A stretch of 33,097 nucleotides of DNA from Paenibacillus koleovorans NBRC 103111 (GCF_004000845.1 NZ_BIMA01000081.1:1-33097); one strand, 5' to 3'. Counted from the first letter of the stretch, positions 7,501-15,525 are shown. Numbers and translations are program-made. Notes: generated by a model not told the origin, from the sequence alone.

Positions 7501-8640
7501 CTACTCGGGCCGCTTGTGGAGCAACCCTTTCAGCAAAGGCGGGGTAACGATGGTGGAAATAATAACCACAATGATGACTGCGGTGTAGTATCTAGGCAGC
7601 AACAACCCGGCATTCAACCCGATGGAGGCAAGAATGAGCGCTACCTCGCCGCGAGAAACCATCCCCGCTCCAATAACTAGCGACGAACGCATCGTAAAGC
7701 CTGTTAATCTCGCCCCAAGTCCGGCTCCAAGCAGCTTCGTGGCTACAGCCAGGACCGTCAGGCCAAGAATCAGAACAACCTGGCTCGTCAACCCTTGGAA
7801 TGTCACGGATAGGCCAATGCTAACGAAAAAGACAGGCACAAAGAGGGTATAAGCTATTGGCTCCAGCTTCTTCTCCACCTCGTGTTTGAATTCCGTCCGG
7901 GATATAGCAAGGCCCGCGGCGAACGCGCCGATAATGCCTGCAACGCCAAAGTACTCCGCGGTAAAAGCAAAGAAAAGACAAATGGCAATGGCCAAGCTCA
8001 TGACTGGCTCGGATATTCTAAGCGAAGCGAGCTTTCTCATTAAGAACGGAACCCCTTTATACCCCAGAAGCCCTATAACTATAAAAAACACAATCTTTTT
8101 CCCCATGACCAGACCAAGGCTTATGTCGCTAGAAGTTAAAATACTCATCAAAACGGCTAGCGCAATCACGACAACAATGTCATCGACTAAAGCTGCGCCT
8201 AAAACGGTTGTGCTTTCTTTGCTTCTCGACTGGCCCAGCTCCTTGAACGTCTGGACCGAGATGCTCACCGACGTAGCCGATAGAAGCAGCCCCAGGAAAA
8301 TCGCGTGACCGGCAGGCATCCCCATCCCGATCCCGAATAGGTAACCGCCAAGCAGGGGAAGCAATATCCCGCCTACCGCAACGGCGACGGAAGCGTTTCG
8401 ACTCTCATGCAGGTCCTTCAAGTCCGTCTCAAGTCCCGCCAAAAACATCAACAGCAGCACCCCGATCTGGCTTAGCGCCTCGATGATCTCGCTGCTCTGT
8501 ACCCACCCTAACATCGCGGGGCCAATAATAACCCCGACCAACAATTTACCCAATACAGAGGGTTGACCAAGCCGAACGGCTATGTCTCCTGCTAATTTCG
8601 TACTAAAAATGATAACAGCCAGTTGAAGTAGTAATTCCAT
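7501..8640 (-). CDS. CPA2-type cation:proton antiporter
   Basis: This 379-residue, very hydrophobic protein is an antiporter of the Kef/NapA (CPA2) group, with about 11-12 membrane spans. It begins MELLLQLAVIIFSTKLAGDI and has the family segments VLGKLLVGVIIGP, LLMFLAGLETDL, LSATSVSISVQTFKE and LVDDIVVVIALAV; the paired acidic DD in the last segment is the expected ion-binding site. No C-terminal TrkA-N domain is present, so it is a transporter-only form. The ATG at 8640 follows a G-rich site. It has its own promoter in the gap after arsR, and its leader contains a terminator hairpin (8664-8697). Na+ or K+ exchange is likely; the ion cannot be assigned. Confidence 0.88.
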   Translation of the reverse strand: MELLLQLAVIIFSTKLAGDIAVRLGQPSVLGKLLVGVIIGPAMLGWVQSSEIIEALSQIGVLLLMFLAGLETDLKDLHESRNASVAVAVGGILLPLLGGYLFGIGMGMPAGHAIFLGLLLSATSVSISVQTFKELGQSRSKESTTVLGAALVDDIVVVIALAVLMSILTSSDISLGLVMGKKIVFFIVIGLLGYKGVPFLMRKLASLRISEPVMSLAIAICLFFAFTAEYFGVAGIIGAFAAGLAISRTEFKHEVEKKLEPIAYTLFVPVFFVSIGLSVTFQGLTSQVVLILGLTVLAVATKLLGAGLGARLTGFTMRSSLVIGAGMVSRGEVALILASIGLNAGLLLPRYYTAVIIVVIISTIVTPPLLKGLLHKRPE

Positions 8641-8759
8641 CTCGCGCCCCCCCTAGTTAACCCGAAAAAAGCAAAAAGAAGCCTTGTGTGACAGGCTCCT
8701 CCCAGTGCGAAGCTATTCTTTTCATTCCTCATTATAGCTGAACAGTCTTCCCTCCACAA
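8641..8759 (-). promoter_or_regulatory. promoter and leader RNA of the antiporter gene
   Basis: On the minus strand a promoter reads TTGTGG (8754-8759), 17-bp spacer, perfect TATAAT (8731-8736), giving a start near 8724. The resulting leader of about 84 nt contains an intrinsic terminator (8664-8697) only 24 nt before the antiporter ATG. Such an order suggests regulated attenuation, for example by an ion-sensing riboswitch, but I do not recognise a known class. Confidence 0.45.
8664..8697 (-). terminator. intrinsic terminator between arsR and the antiporter
   Basis: On the minus strand AGCCT (8697-8693) pairs with AGGCT (8684-8680) around an 8-nt loop, followed by a T-rich tract to 8664. It can end arsR transcription and, since the antiporter promoter lies upstream of it, may also attenuate the antiporter. 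Confidence 0.65.
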
Positions 8760-8761
8760 GC

Positions 8762-9127
8762 CTAAGAATGCTTCAAATGCTGCAAGGTGAGCGAGAAAAT
8801 TTGCTCGATATGATCGTCGTCCAACGAATAAAATACCGTCTTCCCGGCCTTTCTCCGTTTCACAATTCTCAAATTCCGCAAATACCGCAGCTGGTGAGAA
8901 ATCGCCGACTGTCCCATCTCCAGCAACACGGATAGATCATGGACGCACAGCTCCCTATTGAGCAGGACATAGATGAGCTTCGTTCGGGTCGGGTCGCCCA
9001 AAGCTTTGAAAATATCGGCCATTTCATTCGCCGTCGATGTGGAAATCATCTGCTCCTTGATGTCTTGCATATCCGGACTTGTCCCGGTACATGTATCGTC
9101 GCATGCTTCTATCGGCAATTTATTCAT
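8762..9127 (-). CDS. ArsR/SmtB family metal-sensing repressor (Zn/Cd type)
   Basis: This 121-residue winged-helix repressor has two complete-looking metal sites. The alpha-5 site matches the CzrA/SmtB pattern exactly: D104, H106, H117, H120 with DxH-x10-H-x2-H spacing. A CadC-like alpha-3N site is suggested by C9 and C13 (CxxxC) with C61 and H63 in ELCVHD. The recognition helix is SAISHQLRYLRN. Zinc, cadmium or lead would be the inducer. The ATG at 9127 is preferred; a GTG at 9136 is too close to the AAGGCGG site. Its own promoter region has TATAAT at 9164-9169 on the minus strand. Likely targets are copD and cadA, which carry matching operators, and possibly itself. Confidence 0.93.
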   Translation of the reverse strand: MNKLPIEACDDTCTGTSPDMQDIKEQMISTSTANEMADIFKALGDPTRTKLIYVLLNRELCVHDLSVLLEMGQSAISHQLRYLRNLRIVKRRKAGKTVFYSLDDDHIEQIFSLTLQHLKHS

Positions 9128-9145
9128 AATGGACACCGCCTTCGC

Positions 9146-9169
9146 TAAATCGTAATATTTTCAATTATA
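9146..9169 (-). promoter_or_regulatory. arsR promoter with Zur-like box
   Basis: The minus strand -10 TATAAT is at 9164-9169. Overlapping it, TAAATCGTAAT (9146-9156) is identical to one half of the Bacillus Zur box, and the opposite half (9158-9168) matches at 7 of 11 positions. No good -35 hexamer was found. This suggests that a Fur-family protein, perhaps Zur, also acts on arsR. Confidence 0.4.
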
Positions 9170-9201
9170 GCAAAAACGGCAGAGCGCTATCCATCGTTAT
9201 C

Positions 9202-9792
9202 TTAACGCTTCTTCCGACGGAGACGTTGCACTAGAGCCATCAACAAGACCACTACTACCCCGATCAGCATGACCGTCCAATTCGTTGAAGGACCGGAATC
9301 CGCGTCGGCTGCCTCTGGAGTCGGTGTAGATGCACTGGATGGAGCAGGTGATACTGCAGGAGATACCGTCGGCGTTGCTGAAGCGGTTGCGGTCGGCGAA
9401 GACGATGGAGACGATGATGGTGCCAAAGTTGCAGTCGGCTGAGGCAGTTGGACGGAAAAGGTGTAGCTTCCTGAAACGGGATGTCCATCTTTCCCTACGA
9501 TTTTCCAGTTTACCGAGTACTTTCCGTTCGGTAGAGCGGCTTCGAATTGAGCTTTAATGAGCGGCGAGGCGACTTGTACAGTTGTTGGTGTGAGCTTTCC
9601 TCCTTGTTCATTCAGGATCTCGACCGAGCTTAATGGCTCGATGTCCGTGTTGAACGTCAGGGTGATTTCCTTAATTGGATTTGTTTCCGTCTGATTGGCA
9701 GCTGGCGCGGATGAAGATACATTTGTATGTGCCGAAGCGATTGTTGGGAAAGCAACCAACACAATCAGAAGGAGCAACGTTTTTCTTAACAT
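9202..9792 (-). CDS. copC: CopC-domain copper-binding protein, membrane-anchored
   Basis: This 196-residue exported protein has a signal peptide (1-21) ending in ASA, so that His22 would be the mature N-terminus, a CopC copper ligand. The CopC domain (22-115) includes the second conserved His in KDGHPVSGSY (H104). A Pro/Ser/Thr-rich linker (about 118-170) and a C-terminal span followed by RRKKR anchor it to the cell surface, the usual Gram-positive form. It is divergent from the CopD gene; in many bacteria CopC and CopD act together in copper uptake or handling. A Fur-family box overlaps its promoter. Confidence 0.9.
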   Translation of the reverse strand: MLRKTLLLLIVLVAFPTIASAHTNVSSSAPAANQTETNPIKEITLTFNTDIEPLSSVEILNEQGGKLTPTTVQVASPLIKAQFEAALPNGKYSVNWKIVGKDGHPVSGSYTFSVQLPQPTATLAPSSSPSSSPTATASATPTVSPAVSPAPSSASTPTPEAADADSGPSTNWTVMLIGVVVVLLMALVQRLRRKKR

Positions 9793-9840
9793 TTGCTACC
9801 CTACTTTCTATTTGTATTTGAGGAGTATTACTTCGGTTTG

Positions 9841-9881
9841 ATTATAGCAAAGGACATTGCCGATCTTGACAACGATTATCA
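9841..9881 (-). promoter_or_regulatory. copC promoter with Fur-family box
   Basis: The minus-strand -10 TATAAT is at 9841-9846. At 9867-9881 a 7-1-7 box, TGACAAC-G-ATTATCA, matches the Fur-family consensus TGATAAT-N-ATTATCA at 12 of 14 positions and covers the -35 region. Repression by Fur, Zur or PerR is plausible; the metal cannot be told from the box. Confidence 0.45.
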
Positions 9882-9897
9882 ACAAAATTCCGAACGT

Positions 9898-9926
9898 TTG
9901 TCAATATGAACACTTATTCATATGAA
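9898..9926 (+). promoter_or_regulatory. copD promoter with ArsR/SmtB-type operator
   Basis: The promoter reads TTGTCA (9898-9903), 17-bp spacer, TATGAA (9921-9926). The spacer holds the perfect inverted repeat ATATGAA-N6-TTCATAT (9904-9923), which has the TGAA-N6-TTCA core and spacing of CzrA/SmtB operators. Position between -35 and -10 is typical for such repressors. The linked ArsR protein is the obvious candidate. Confidence 0.65.
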
Positions 9927-9978
9927 TCTTATGATATGATAATCCGGTAGAAATCTCAAACTAAGGATGTGTGGATCG

Positions 9979-11061
9979 TTGTACATTTATTTTTCCGAAA
10001 CCTTGCTCTACATTTGCTTTGCTTTGGCAACCAGCACCGTCTTGCTTCACTTCATACCCACCGACAGAAGGCCTGCGATTCGGCTCTCTTCAACCGCGCT
10101 TTTTAATCTCATTATGGCCATTACGGCCCTCTCGTTTGTTCCGGTTGCCCGAGCAACCCTGTATTTTACCGATGAACAATTAACGTTCTGGATCGTCTTG
10201 CAGGACGTTCTGGCCGACCTGGAGTTCGGACAAGCATGGCTCGCGATCTTGTTTCAATGTACATTGATCTTGTTTGTGATGGCGTTCCGAGATATTTCGA
10301 AGCACTTGCTTCTGAATGGAGTTGTTGCGGCGTTGCTCCTCGGTGTCATTATCGCTTACGGCTGGGCGAGCCACGCCGCGGGACAATCAGAAAGCTTCGG
10401 ATTTATTGCGGAATCTCTTCATCTGCTCGTCATCAGCGTATGGCTCGGTACAATTATGCTCGCAGCCTGGTTCAGCAAAGGCCCTGTGAACTTGGCGGCA
10501 TTCACCAGATGGTTCAGCCCATTGTCCATCGTTTGCGTTGTTGTCGTGATAGTGTCCGGACTGACGATGATGTTCTACATTGTCCCTGATTTGGTCAGCG
10601 CCTGGGGAATATCCTATGGGCAATCGCTGCTGATCAAACATTTGCTGTTTATCCCCTTGCTGCTCTTCGGGTTGATCAACGGGTTCTTGATGAGGAGAAA
10701 GCTTCGCCAAAATCCGGATTTCGATTTTCGATCGTGGCTGCGAGTGGAAAGCTTGTTCGGCCTTCTCATCTTTATCGTCACGGCGTTTATGGGATTCCAA
10801 CCTCCTCCCCACGAGACGGAAGGAGCTGCCATTCCGATTGACACGACGGCTCTTTTCCGACTTTTTCATCCCGACATCCTTGAATTCCAGCCTTTAAGCT
10901 TGGCTTGGAGCTTCCCTGCGATCCTGTTCGCGCTCCTCGGCGTGTCGGCTGCTGTAACAATGGTTGCGACTTATAGGAAAAATGCTCCTTGGGTAACAGG
11001 CGTAATCGGCCTCCTTATTCCCGTATCGGGGTTGTTGTCCATTATGTTTTTTATAGCGTAA
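9979..11061 (+). CDS. copD: CopD family membrane protein
   Basis: This protein of about 360 residues has roughly eight membrane spans and a CopD-like C-terminal half (conserved ESLHLLVISVWLGTIML, with His and Trp, then ARFS/KGP-like, LIKHLLFIPLLLFGLINGFL and FRSWLRVESLFGLLIF). It handles copper together with CopC in characterised systems. A TTG at 9979 is favoured because AAGGA (9963-9967) is correctly spaced; an ATG at 9967 overlaps this site and is unlikely. It is divergent from copC and 72 bp upstream of the cadA-type ATPase, and its promoter has an ArsR-type operator rather than a recognised copper-responsive site. Confidence 0.85.
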   Translation: MYIYFSETLLYICFALATSTVLLHFIPTDRRPAIRLSSTALFNLIMAITALSFVPVARATLYFTDEQLTFWIVLQDVLADLEFGQAWLAILFQCTLILFVMAFRDISKHLLLNGVVAALLLGVIIAYGWASHAAGQSESFGFIAESLHLLVISVWLGTIMLAAWFSKGPVNLAAFTRWFSPLSIVCVVVVIVSGLTMMFYIVPDLVSAWGISYGQSLLIKHLLFIPLLLFGLINGFLMRRKLRQNPDFDFRSWLRVESLFGLLIFIVTAFMGFQPPPHETEGAAIPIDTTALFRLFHPDILEFQPLSLAWSFPAILFALLGVSAAVTMVATYRKNAPWVTGVIGLLIPVSGLLSIMFFIA

Positions 11062-11066
11062 ATCAA

Positions 11067-11113
11067 TTGACAACTTAAGCTTTCCAGAATAATATATGAG
11101 TATATATTCATAT
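11067..11113 (+). promoter_or_regulatory. cadA promoter with ArsR/SmtB-type operator
   Basis: A perfect TTGACA (11067-11072), 17-bp spacer and TAATAT (11090-11095) are followed by ATATGAG-N6-TTCATAT (11094-11113), the same 20-bp layout as the copD operator with one arm mismatch. It overlaps the -10 and start site, a repressing position. Confidence 0.65.
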
Positions 11114-11133
11114 GTTAATTCGAGGTGATCAAT

Positions 11134-13332
11134 ATGCAGCAATATAAAGTGAAAGGGCTCACCTGCGGTCATTGCGCCCAAGAATTGGAGGGGCAGATTC
11201 AAAAGCTGGAGCACGGGGAACAATGTACTTTGAGCTTCAACTCGGGCAAGCTCACGCTTGATCCTAGAGTTTCTCTTGCAAAGGTGGAACAGCTATTGAA
11301 ATCCGAAGGCGCGTATATTGAGAAATCCGTAGATACGCCTCCTCCTTCCTCCGGACAAAACGGTAGAAATGACGAGCACCCTCATACGCACGAGCATCAT
11401 GCAGATGACGGGCACAATCACGACCACTCCCACGCTCATCATGCGGAAGAGGGACACGATCACAGCCACTCCACGACCGGCCGGATGAAACTGCTGCTTG
11501 GCTCTGCGGTTGTGCTCTATGTGGGAGGCATGTTGTTGGAGGATCGTGTCCAGGACTGGCTACCGATTGCCTTGTTCCTGGTTGCCATGGCCATTAGCGG
11601 CTACACGACTTTCATCAAAGGTGCCAAAAACCTATTTAAGCTGAAATTCAACATCGATACCTTGATGACTATCGCCCTTGTCGGAGCGATCAGCATCGGT
11701 GAATGGAAAGAAGCAACCCTTGTCGCGATCCTGTTCGGGCTCAATGAATGGCTGGAAGGGTATGGGATAGAAAAGGCGAGACGTTCGATGGAAACTCTGC
11801 TGCAGGTGGCGCCGAAGGAAGCGACAGTGCTCCGCGATGGCGGTGAAATTGTCGTTCCAATTGCCCGGCTGCAGGTCGGAGATATCGTGCTAGTCCGGTC
11901 CGGGCAAAAAATACCGTCCGACGGCGTCGTCGCAGAAGGCAAAAGCTCCGTTAACGAAGCCGCGATTACGGGAGAATCCCTTCCTGTCGAGAAGAGCAAG
12001 GATGAAGCCGTATTTGGCGGCAGCGTCAATAATGAAGGCGTCCTGAAAATCCGGATACAAAAAGCATACCAGGACTCCTCGCTCGCGAAAATTTTGCATT
12101 TGGTTGAAGAGGCACAAGAGACGAAAACCCCGACGGAGCTGTTCATCAATCGTTTCGCGAAATATTACACTCCACTAATCATGATCATTGCTTTGCTGGT
12201 CACGGTGGTCCCTCCCCTCTTGCTCGGAGGCGATTGGGGAGCCTGGTTGTATCAAGGTCTCGCCGTGCTGATCGTCGGTTGTCCATGCGCTCTTATCTTA
12301 TCCTCCCCAATCGCGATCATTGCCGGAATCACAAGCAATGCCCGCAACGGCATTCTTGTGAAGGGCGGGGTGTTCCTCGAGCAGCTCGGGAAAATCACTA
12401 CAATCGCTTTCGACAAAACCGGCACCTTGACGAAGGGCGAGCCGCATGTCGCGCAAGAGCTTGTCTATGATGAGCGCTTCTACCCGATTGCCGGCGCCAT
12501 CGAGAAGTCGTCCTCCCATCCGCTCGCCAAAGCGATTATGAAAAAGATGGACGAACGGAATGTCGTTTTCGAAGAGCCGGAAGAGATCACCACCGTATCC
12601 GGCCAAGGAATCGTAGCCAAGATCAACGGCGCTACCTACTGGTTGGGCAATGAGAAAAACATGAAGCATCTCGCGATCTCCGCCGACGTGCAGCAAGACA
12701 TCGATGCGATGAAAAACGAGGGACTCACGTTGGTGTTAGTGTCCGATGAACAAGTCGTGCTTGGGGTTTTCGGAATTGCTGACGAGATTCGCGAGGAAAG
12801 TCGAGCGGTCATCGATGCCCTCCACACGGCAGGAATTCGCGAGACCGTGATGCTGACCGGAGACCATCAGAAAACCGCTGAGAAAGTGGCAAAGGCGGTT
12901 GGCGTAAAATCCTTCTACGGCAACTTGCTGCCGGAGGATAAAGTGGCTCGCGTCAAGCAGCTTAGCGAGACCGGCCAAGTGGCGATGATCGGCGACGGCA
13001 TCAACGATGCTCCGGCACTGGCTACCGCCCAGCTCGGAATCGCTATGGGCAAAGGCACCGACAGCGCCATCGAAACCGCCGATATCGTGCTCATGCAGGA
13101 TCACCTGGGCAAGCTGCCGCAGGCAATCTTCATTGCGAAGCGGGTAAACCGAGTCATTAAGGCGAACATTATATTTTCATTAGGATTAAAATTGATCGCC
13201 TTGCTGCTGACGATTCCCGGCTGGCTCACGTTGTGGATTGCCATCCTCTCCGATATGGGAGCCACGATATTGGTTACGTTGTTCAGCTTGACGATTCTGA
13301 TCCATAAGCAACCAAAAAAGTCCACTCAATAG
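11134..13332 (+). CDS. cadA: Cd/Zn/Pb-translocating P1B-type ATPase
   Basis: This 732-residue exporter begins with a heavy-metal-associated domain (C11xxC14 in GLTCGHCAQEL), then a His-rich segment (about 85-112; 16 His, many in HxH or HHA pairs), eight expected spans, the CPC metal motif (C383-P-C385), the phosphorylated Asp in DKTGTLTKGE (D427), SSSHPLAKA, and GDGINDAPAL. The final span has SDMGATILVTLFSL, as in zinc/cadmium ZntA/CadA pumps, where the Asp binds metal. The ATG at 11134 is chosen because GAGGTGATC sits at ideal distance; the GTG at 11125 lies inside that site. The promoter carries an ArsR-type operator. A strong terminator follows. Confidence 0.95.
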   Translation: MQQYKVKGLTCGHCAQELEGQIQKLEHGEQCTLSFNSGKLTLDPRVSLAKVEQLLKSEGAYIEKSVDTPPPSSGQNGRNDEHPHTHEHHADDGHNHDHSHAHHAEEGHDHSHSTTGRMKLLLGSAVVLYVGGMLLEDRVQDWLPIALFLVAMAISGYTTFIKGAKNLFKLKFNIDTLMTIALVGAISIGEWKEATLVAILFGLNEWLEGYGIEKARRSMETLLQVAPKEATVLRDGGEIVVPIARLQVGDIVLVRSGQKIPSDGVVAEGKSSVNEAAITGESLPVEKSKDEAVFGGSVNNEGVLKIRIQKAYQDSSLAKILHLVEEAQETKTPTELFINRFAKYYTPLIMIIALLVTVVPPLLLGGDWGAWLYQGLAVLIVGCPCALILSSPIAIIAGITSNARNGILVKGGVFLEQLGKITTIAFDKTGTLTKGEPHVAQELVYDERFYPIAGAIEKSSSHPLAKAIMKKMDERNVVFEEPEEITTVSGQGIVAKINGATYWLGNEKNMKHLAISADVQQDIDAMKNEGLTLVLVSDEQVVLGVFGIADEIREESRAVIDALHTAGIRETVMLTGDHQKTAEKVAKAVGVKSFYGNLLPEDKVARVKQLSETGQVAMIGDGINDAPALATAQLGIAMGKGTDSAIETADIVLMQDHLGKLPQAIFIAKRVNRVIKANIIFSLGLKLIALLLTIPGWLTLWIAILSDMGATILVTLFSLTILIHKQPKKSTQ

Positions 13333-13343
13333 TGGACTTTTTT
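13314..13343. terminator. bidirectional intrinsic terminator
   Basis: AAAAAAGTCCACT (13314-13326) and AGTGGACTTTTTT (13331-13343) form a perfect 13-bp stem with loop CAAT. The cadA stop codon (13330-13332) lies in the loop and 3' arm. The A- and T-tracts make it work for cadA and for the convergent acetyltransferase gene. Confidence 0.9.
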
Positions 13344-13347
13344 GGTT

Positions 13348-13890
13348 CTATACGTCATCGGCGGGGTTAATGATAGCCAGAACCTGATGATCCTCCCACA
13401 CCCCGTTGATCTTCACGTTGCTGCGGGATATGCCTTCCTTGTGGAAGCCGGCCTTCTCGAGCACGCGGATCGAGCCTGGATTCCGGGGAGAAGCTTCCCC
13501 ATAGATCCGGTGAAAATGCAGCTTCTCAAACGCATACCGAACCACCTGCTTTACCGCCTCCGTCATATACCCTTTGCCGTTATAGGCTTGGTCCAGGCTA
13601 TAGCCGATCATGCAGCTCTGAAGAGGTCCTCGCACCACAAACGTCAGCCCGATATGTCCGATAAGCCGCTCGTCTTCCTTGCGGCAAACTACGAAAGCAT
13701 ATCGATGATCTTCTTCCCGATCCGCCTTGCCTTTCACAATGCTTTGGAGCTGATACTCTTCCGTGTAATACTCCTCCGGGGTGCTTGGTGAAAAGGTTTC
13801 GAAAAACCCCCGATTGCGTTTGTACATCGCTGTCAATTGTTGGGCATCCGTCTCTTCTGGAAACCGGATATACACTTGCTGCTGCGACAT
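13348..13890 (-). CDS. GNAT acetyltransferase, RimJ/RimL-like
   Basis: This 180-residue protein is a GCN5-related N-acetyltransferase of the ribosomal-protein (RimJ/RimL/YjcK) type. The acetyl-CoA loop is seen as SLDQAYNGKGYMTEAVKQV (Q/N-x-x-G-x-G/A), followed by the conserved AFEKLHFHRIYGEASPRNPGSIRVLEKAGFHKEG. The start at 13890 (MSQQQ) has AGGATGG upstream at usable distance; the in-frame ATG at 13899 has no room for a site. Substrate is unknown: protein N-termini or small amines are both possible. It is transcribed alone, convergent with cadA. Confidence 0.9.
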   Translation of the reverse strand: MSQQQVYIRFPEETDAQQLTAMYKRNRGFFETFSPSTPEEYYTEEYQLQSIVKGKADREEDHRYAFVVCRKEDERLIGHIGLTFVVRGPLQSCMIGYSLDQAYNGKGYMTEAVKQVVRYAFEKLHFHRIYGEASPRNPGSIRVLEKAGFHKEGISRSNVKINGVWEDHQVLAIINPADDV

Positions 13891-13959
13891 CTGCACCATC
13901 CTGCCTGCTTCGAAGTTTGAAACATTATATCACAGGATGGACCGTTTCGATAATGGCAC

Positions 13960-15525
13960 TTATACCCTTCTTCTAGCTTTGATATAATCCGCCGTTCGGA
14001 GCGCCAGCGACATGACGGTATTCGTAGGATTGCCGGCACCAGAGGTGACGAATGTGCTCGCATCGCAGACGAACAAGTTCGGGATATCGTGAGTTTGCCC
14101 GTACGAATTCACGACCGACGTGCTCGTATCCTCTCCCATTCTGCAGCCCCCCATCATATGCGCGGTGTCCGGAATGACGAAATCGACTTTGCCGCCGGCT
14201 GCTTCGAGAATCGCGCTCATTTTGCCAACCGCATGTTGGATCAGCTTCCGGTCATTGTCCCCGTAGCTGAACGTCACCTTAGCGCGCGGCAGCCCGTATT
14301 CGTCCTTCTCGTCCGTTAATGTGACCCGATTGGACGCGTTAGGCAATACTTCGCCAACCAACGTCACTCGCCCATAGTGATTGTAGTCGAGCATAGCCTC
14401 TCTCAGCCGTTCGCCCCAGATCGGACCGCCGTTTGCTTTCGAGATCCCATTCGCAAACCCAACCGGTCTGGAGCCGTGTGCATGCAGCGTGTAACCCCGG
14501 ACAAAATCATTGTTCGGGTCCGTCCGGTAAAAATCCTGGGTCGTCGCCAATACGGGAGTGCCTTTGTACAGCCGAATTTCCTCATCGAATTTCGCATACA
14601 CGTCCTGACTGCTGTGCACCATAATCGACTTCCCGACCCAGCCGCTGCTGTTGGCGAGCCCGTCCGGAAACTGACTGTTCGCTGAGTTGAGCAGCAGGCG
14701 CGGCGTTTCGACCACGAAGGCTGAGAGGATGACCATTTTTGCTTTCTGTTCGTACGTTCGGCCGTCATGGACAAAGGAGACACCTGTGGCTCTGCCGTCC
14801 TTCCCCATCAACACCTGCGTCACCATACAGTCGGCGAGCACCTCGGCCCCGGCTTGAATCGCCTTCGGAATATGAACGATCAAGGTGCTGAATTTCGCAT
14901 CCGGCATACAGCCCTGATTGCAGAAGCCCCGATTGATGCAAGGCGGACGTCCCTCGAACGGTGCAGAAAGAATTGCAAGCGGGGCAACGGAGGAGCGAAT
15001 GCCGAGCTTCTCGCAGCCGTTCATGAACATGTAGGCGTTCGGGCTTAGCGGCTCCCGCTCCGGATATGGATAAGGACCGTTATAGTCCCCCCATGGGAAA
15101 TGCTTAGGTCCGGAGACGGCAATTTCTTTTTCGATGCGGGAATAATACGGTTCCAAGTCCGCATAGCCGATCGGCCAATCCTCCCCCACCCCGTCCATCG
15201 ATTTAGCTTTAAAGTCTGCCTGATGAAACCGTAGAAAGACGGCTGTAAAATGAACAGTCCCCCCGCCGATCCCACGCCCGGAATTGTTGTGGCCCATCGC
15301 CAACGGGTCGCTGCCATCGACGATGCGGGTATCCTGCCAGCTCAATCGTTTCATGGACAGCTCATCGCTTGCAAAATCTTTTTGCGGATCCCGGAACGGC
15401 CCTGCCTCCAGCACAACAACGCTCATACCGGCTTCGCTCAATTCCTTGGCCAACACGCCTCCGGCAGCTCCTGCACCTACAATGACGACATCTACTTCTT
15501 CATGGGCGTATTTGCGGTTCATCAT
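13960..15525 (-). CDS. GMC family FAD-dependent oxidoreductase (gluconate/sugar dehydrogenase large subunit type)
   Basis: This 521-residue flavoprotein has the N-terminal FAD fold (VIVGAGAAGG, residues 14-23, then VVVLEAGP), the GMC signature region SGRGIGGGTVHF, and C-terminal catalytic residues H456 (HMMGGCRMG) and N499 (GAGNPTN). It resembles the catalytic subunit of membrane gluconate 2-dehydrogenase and fructose or sugar dehydrogenases. No Tat or Sec signal is visible, so it is either cytoplasmic or exported with its partner. Its ATG overlaps the stop of the subunit 3 gene (ATGATGA), showing translational coupling. An in-frame upstream start at 15639 would lie inside that gene and is rejected. 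The sugar or alcohol oxidised is unknown. Confidence 0.9.
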   Translation of the reverse strand: MMNRKYAHEEVDVVIVGAGAAGGVLAKELSEAGMSVVVLEAGPFRDPQKDFASDELSMKRLSWQDTRIVDGSDPLAMGHNNSGRGIGGGTVHFTAVFLRFHQADFKAKSMDGVGEDWPIGYADLEPYYSRIEKEIAVSGPKHFPWGDYNGPYPYPEREPLSPNAYMFMNGCEKLGIRSSVAPLAILSAPFEGRPPCINRGFCNQGCMPDAKFSTLIVHIPKAIQAGAEVLADCMVTQVLMGKDGRATGVSFVHDGRTYEQKAKMVILSAFVVETPRLLLNSANSQFPDGLANSSGWVGKSIMVHSSQDVYAKFDEEIRLYKGTPVLATTQDFYRTDPNNDFVRGYTLHAHGSRPVGFANGISKANGGPIWGERLREAMLDYNHYGRVTLVGEVLPNASNRVTLTDEKDEYGLPRAKVTFSYGDNDRKLIQHAVGKMSAILEAAGGKVDFVIPDTAHMMGGCRMGEDTSTSVVNSYGQTHDIPNLFVCDASTFVTSGAGNPTNTVMSLALRTADYIKARRRV

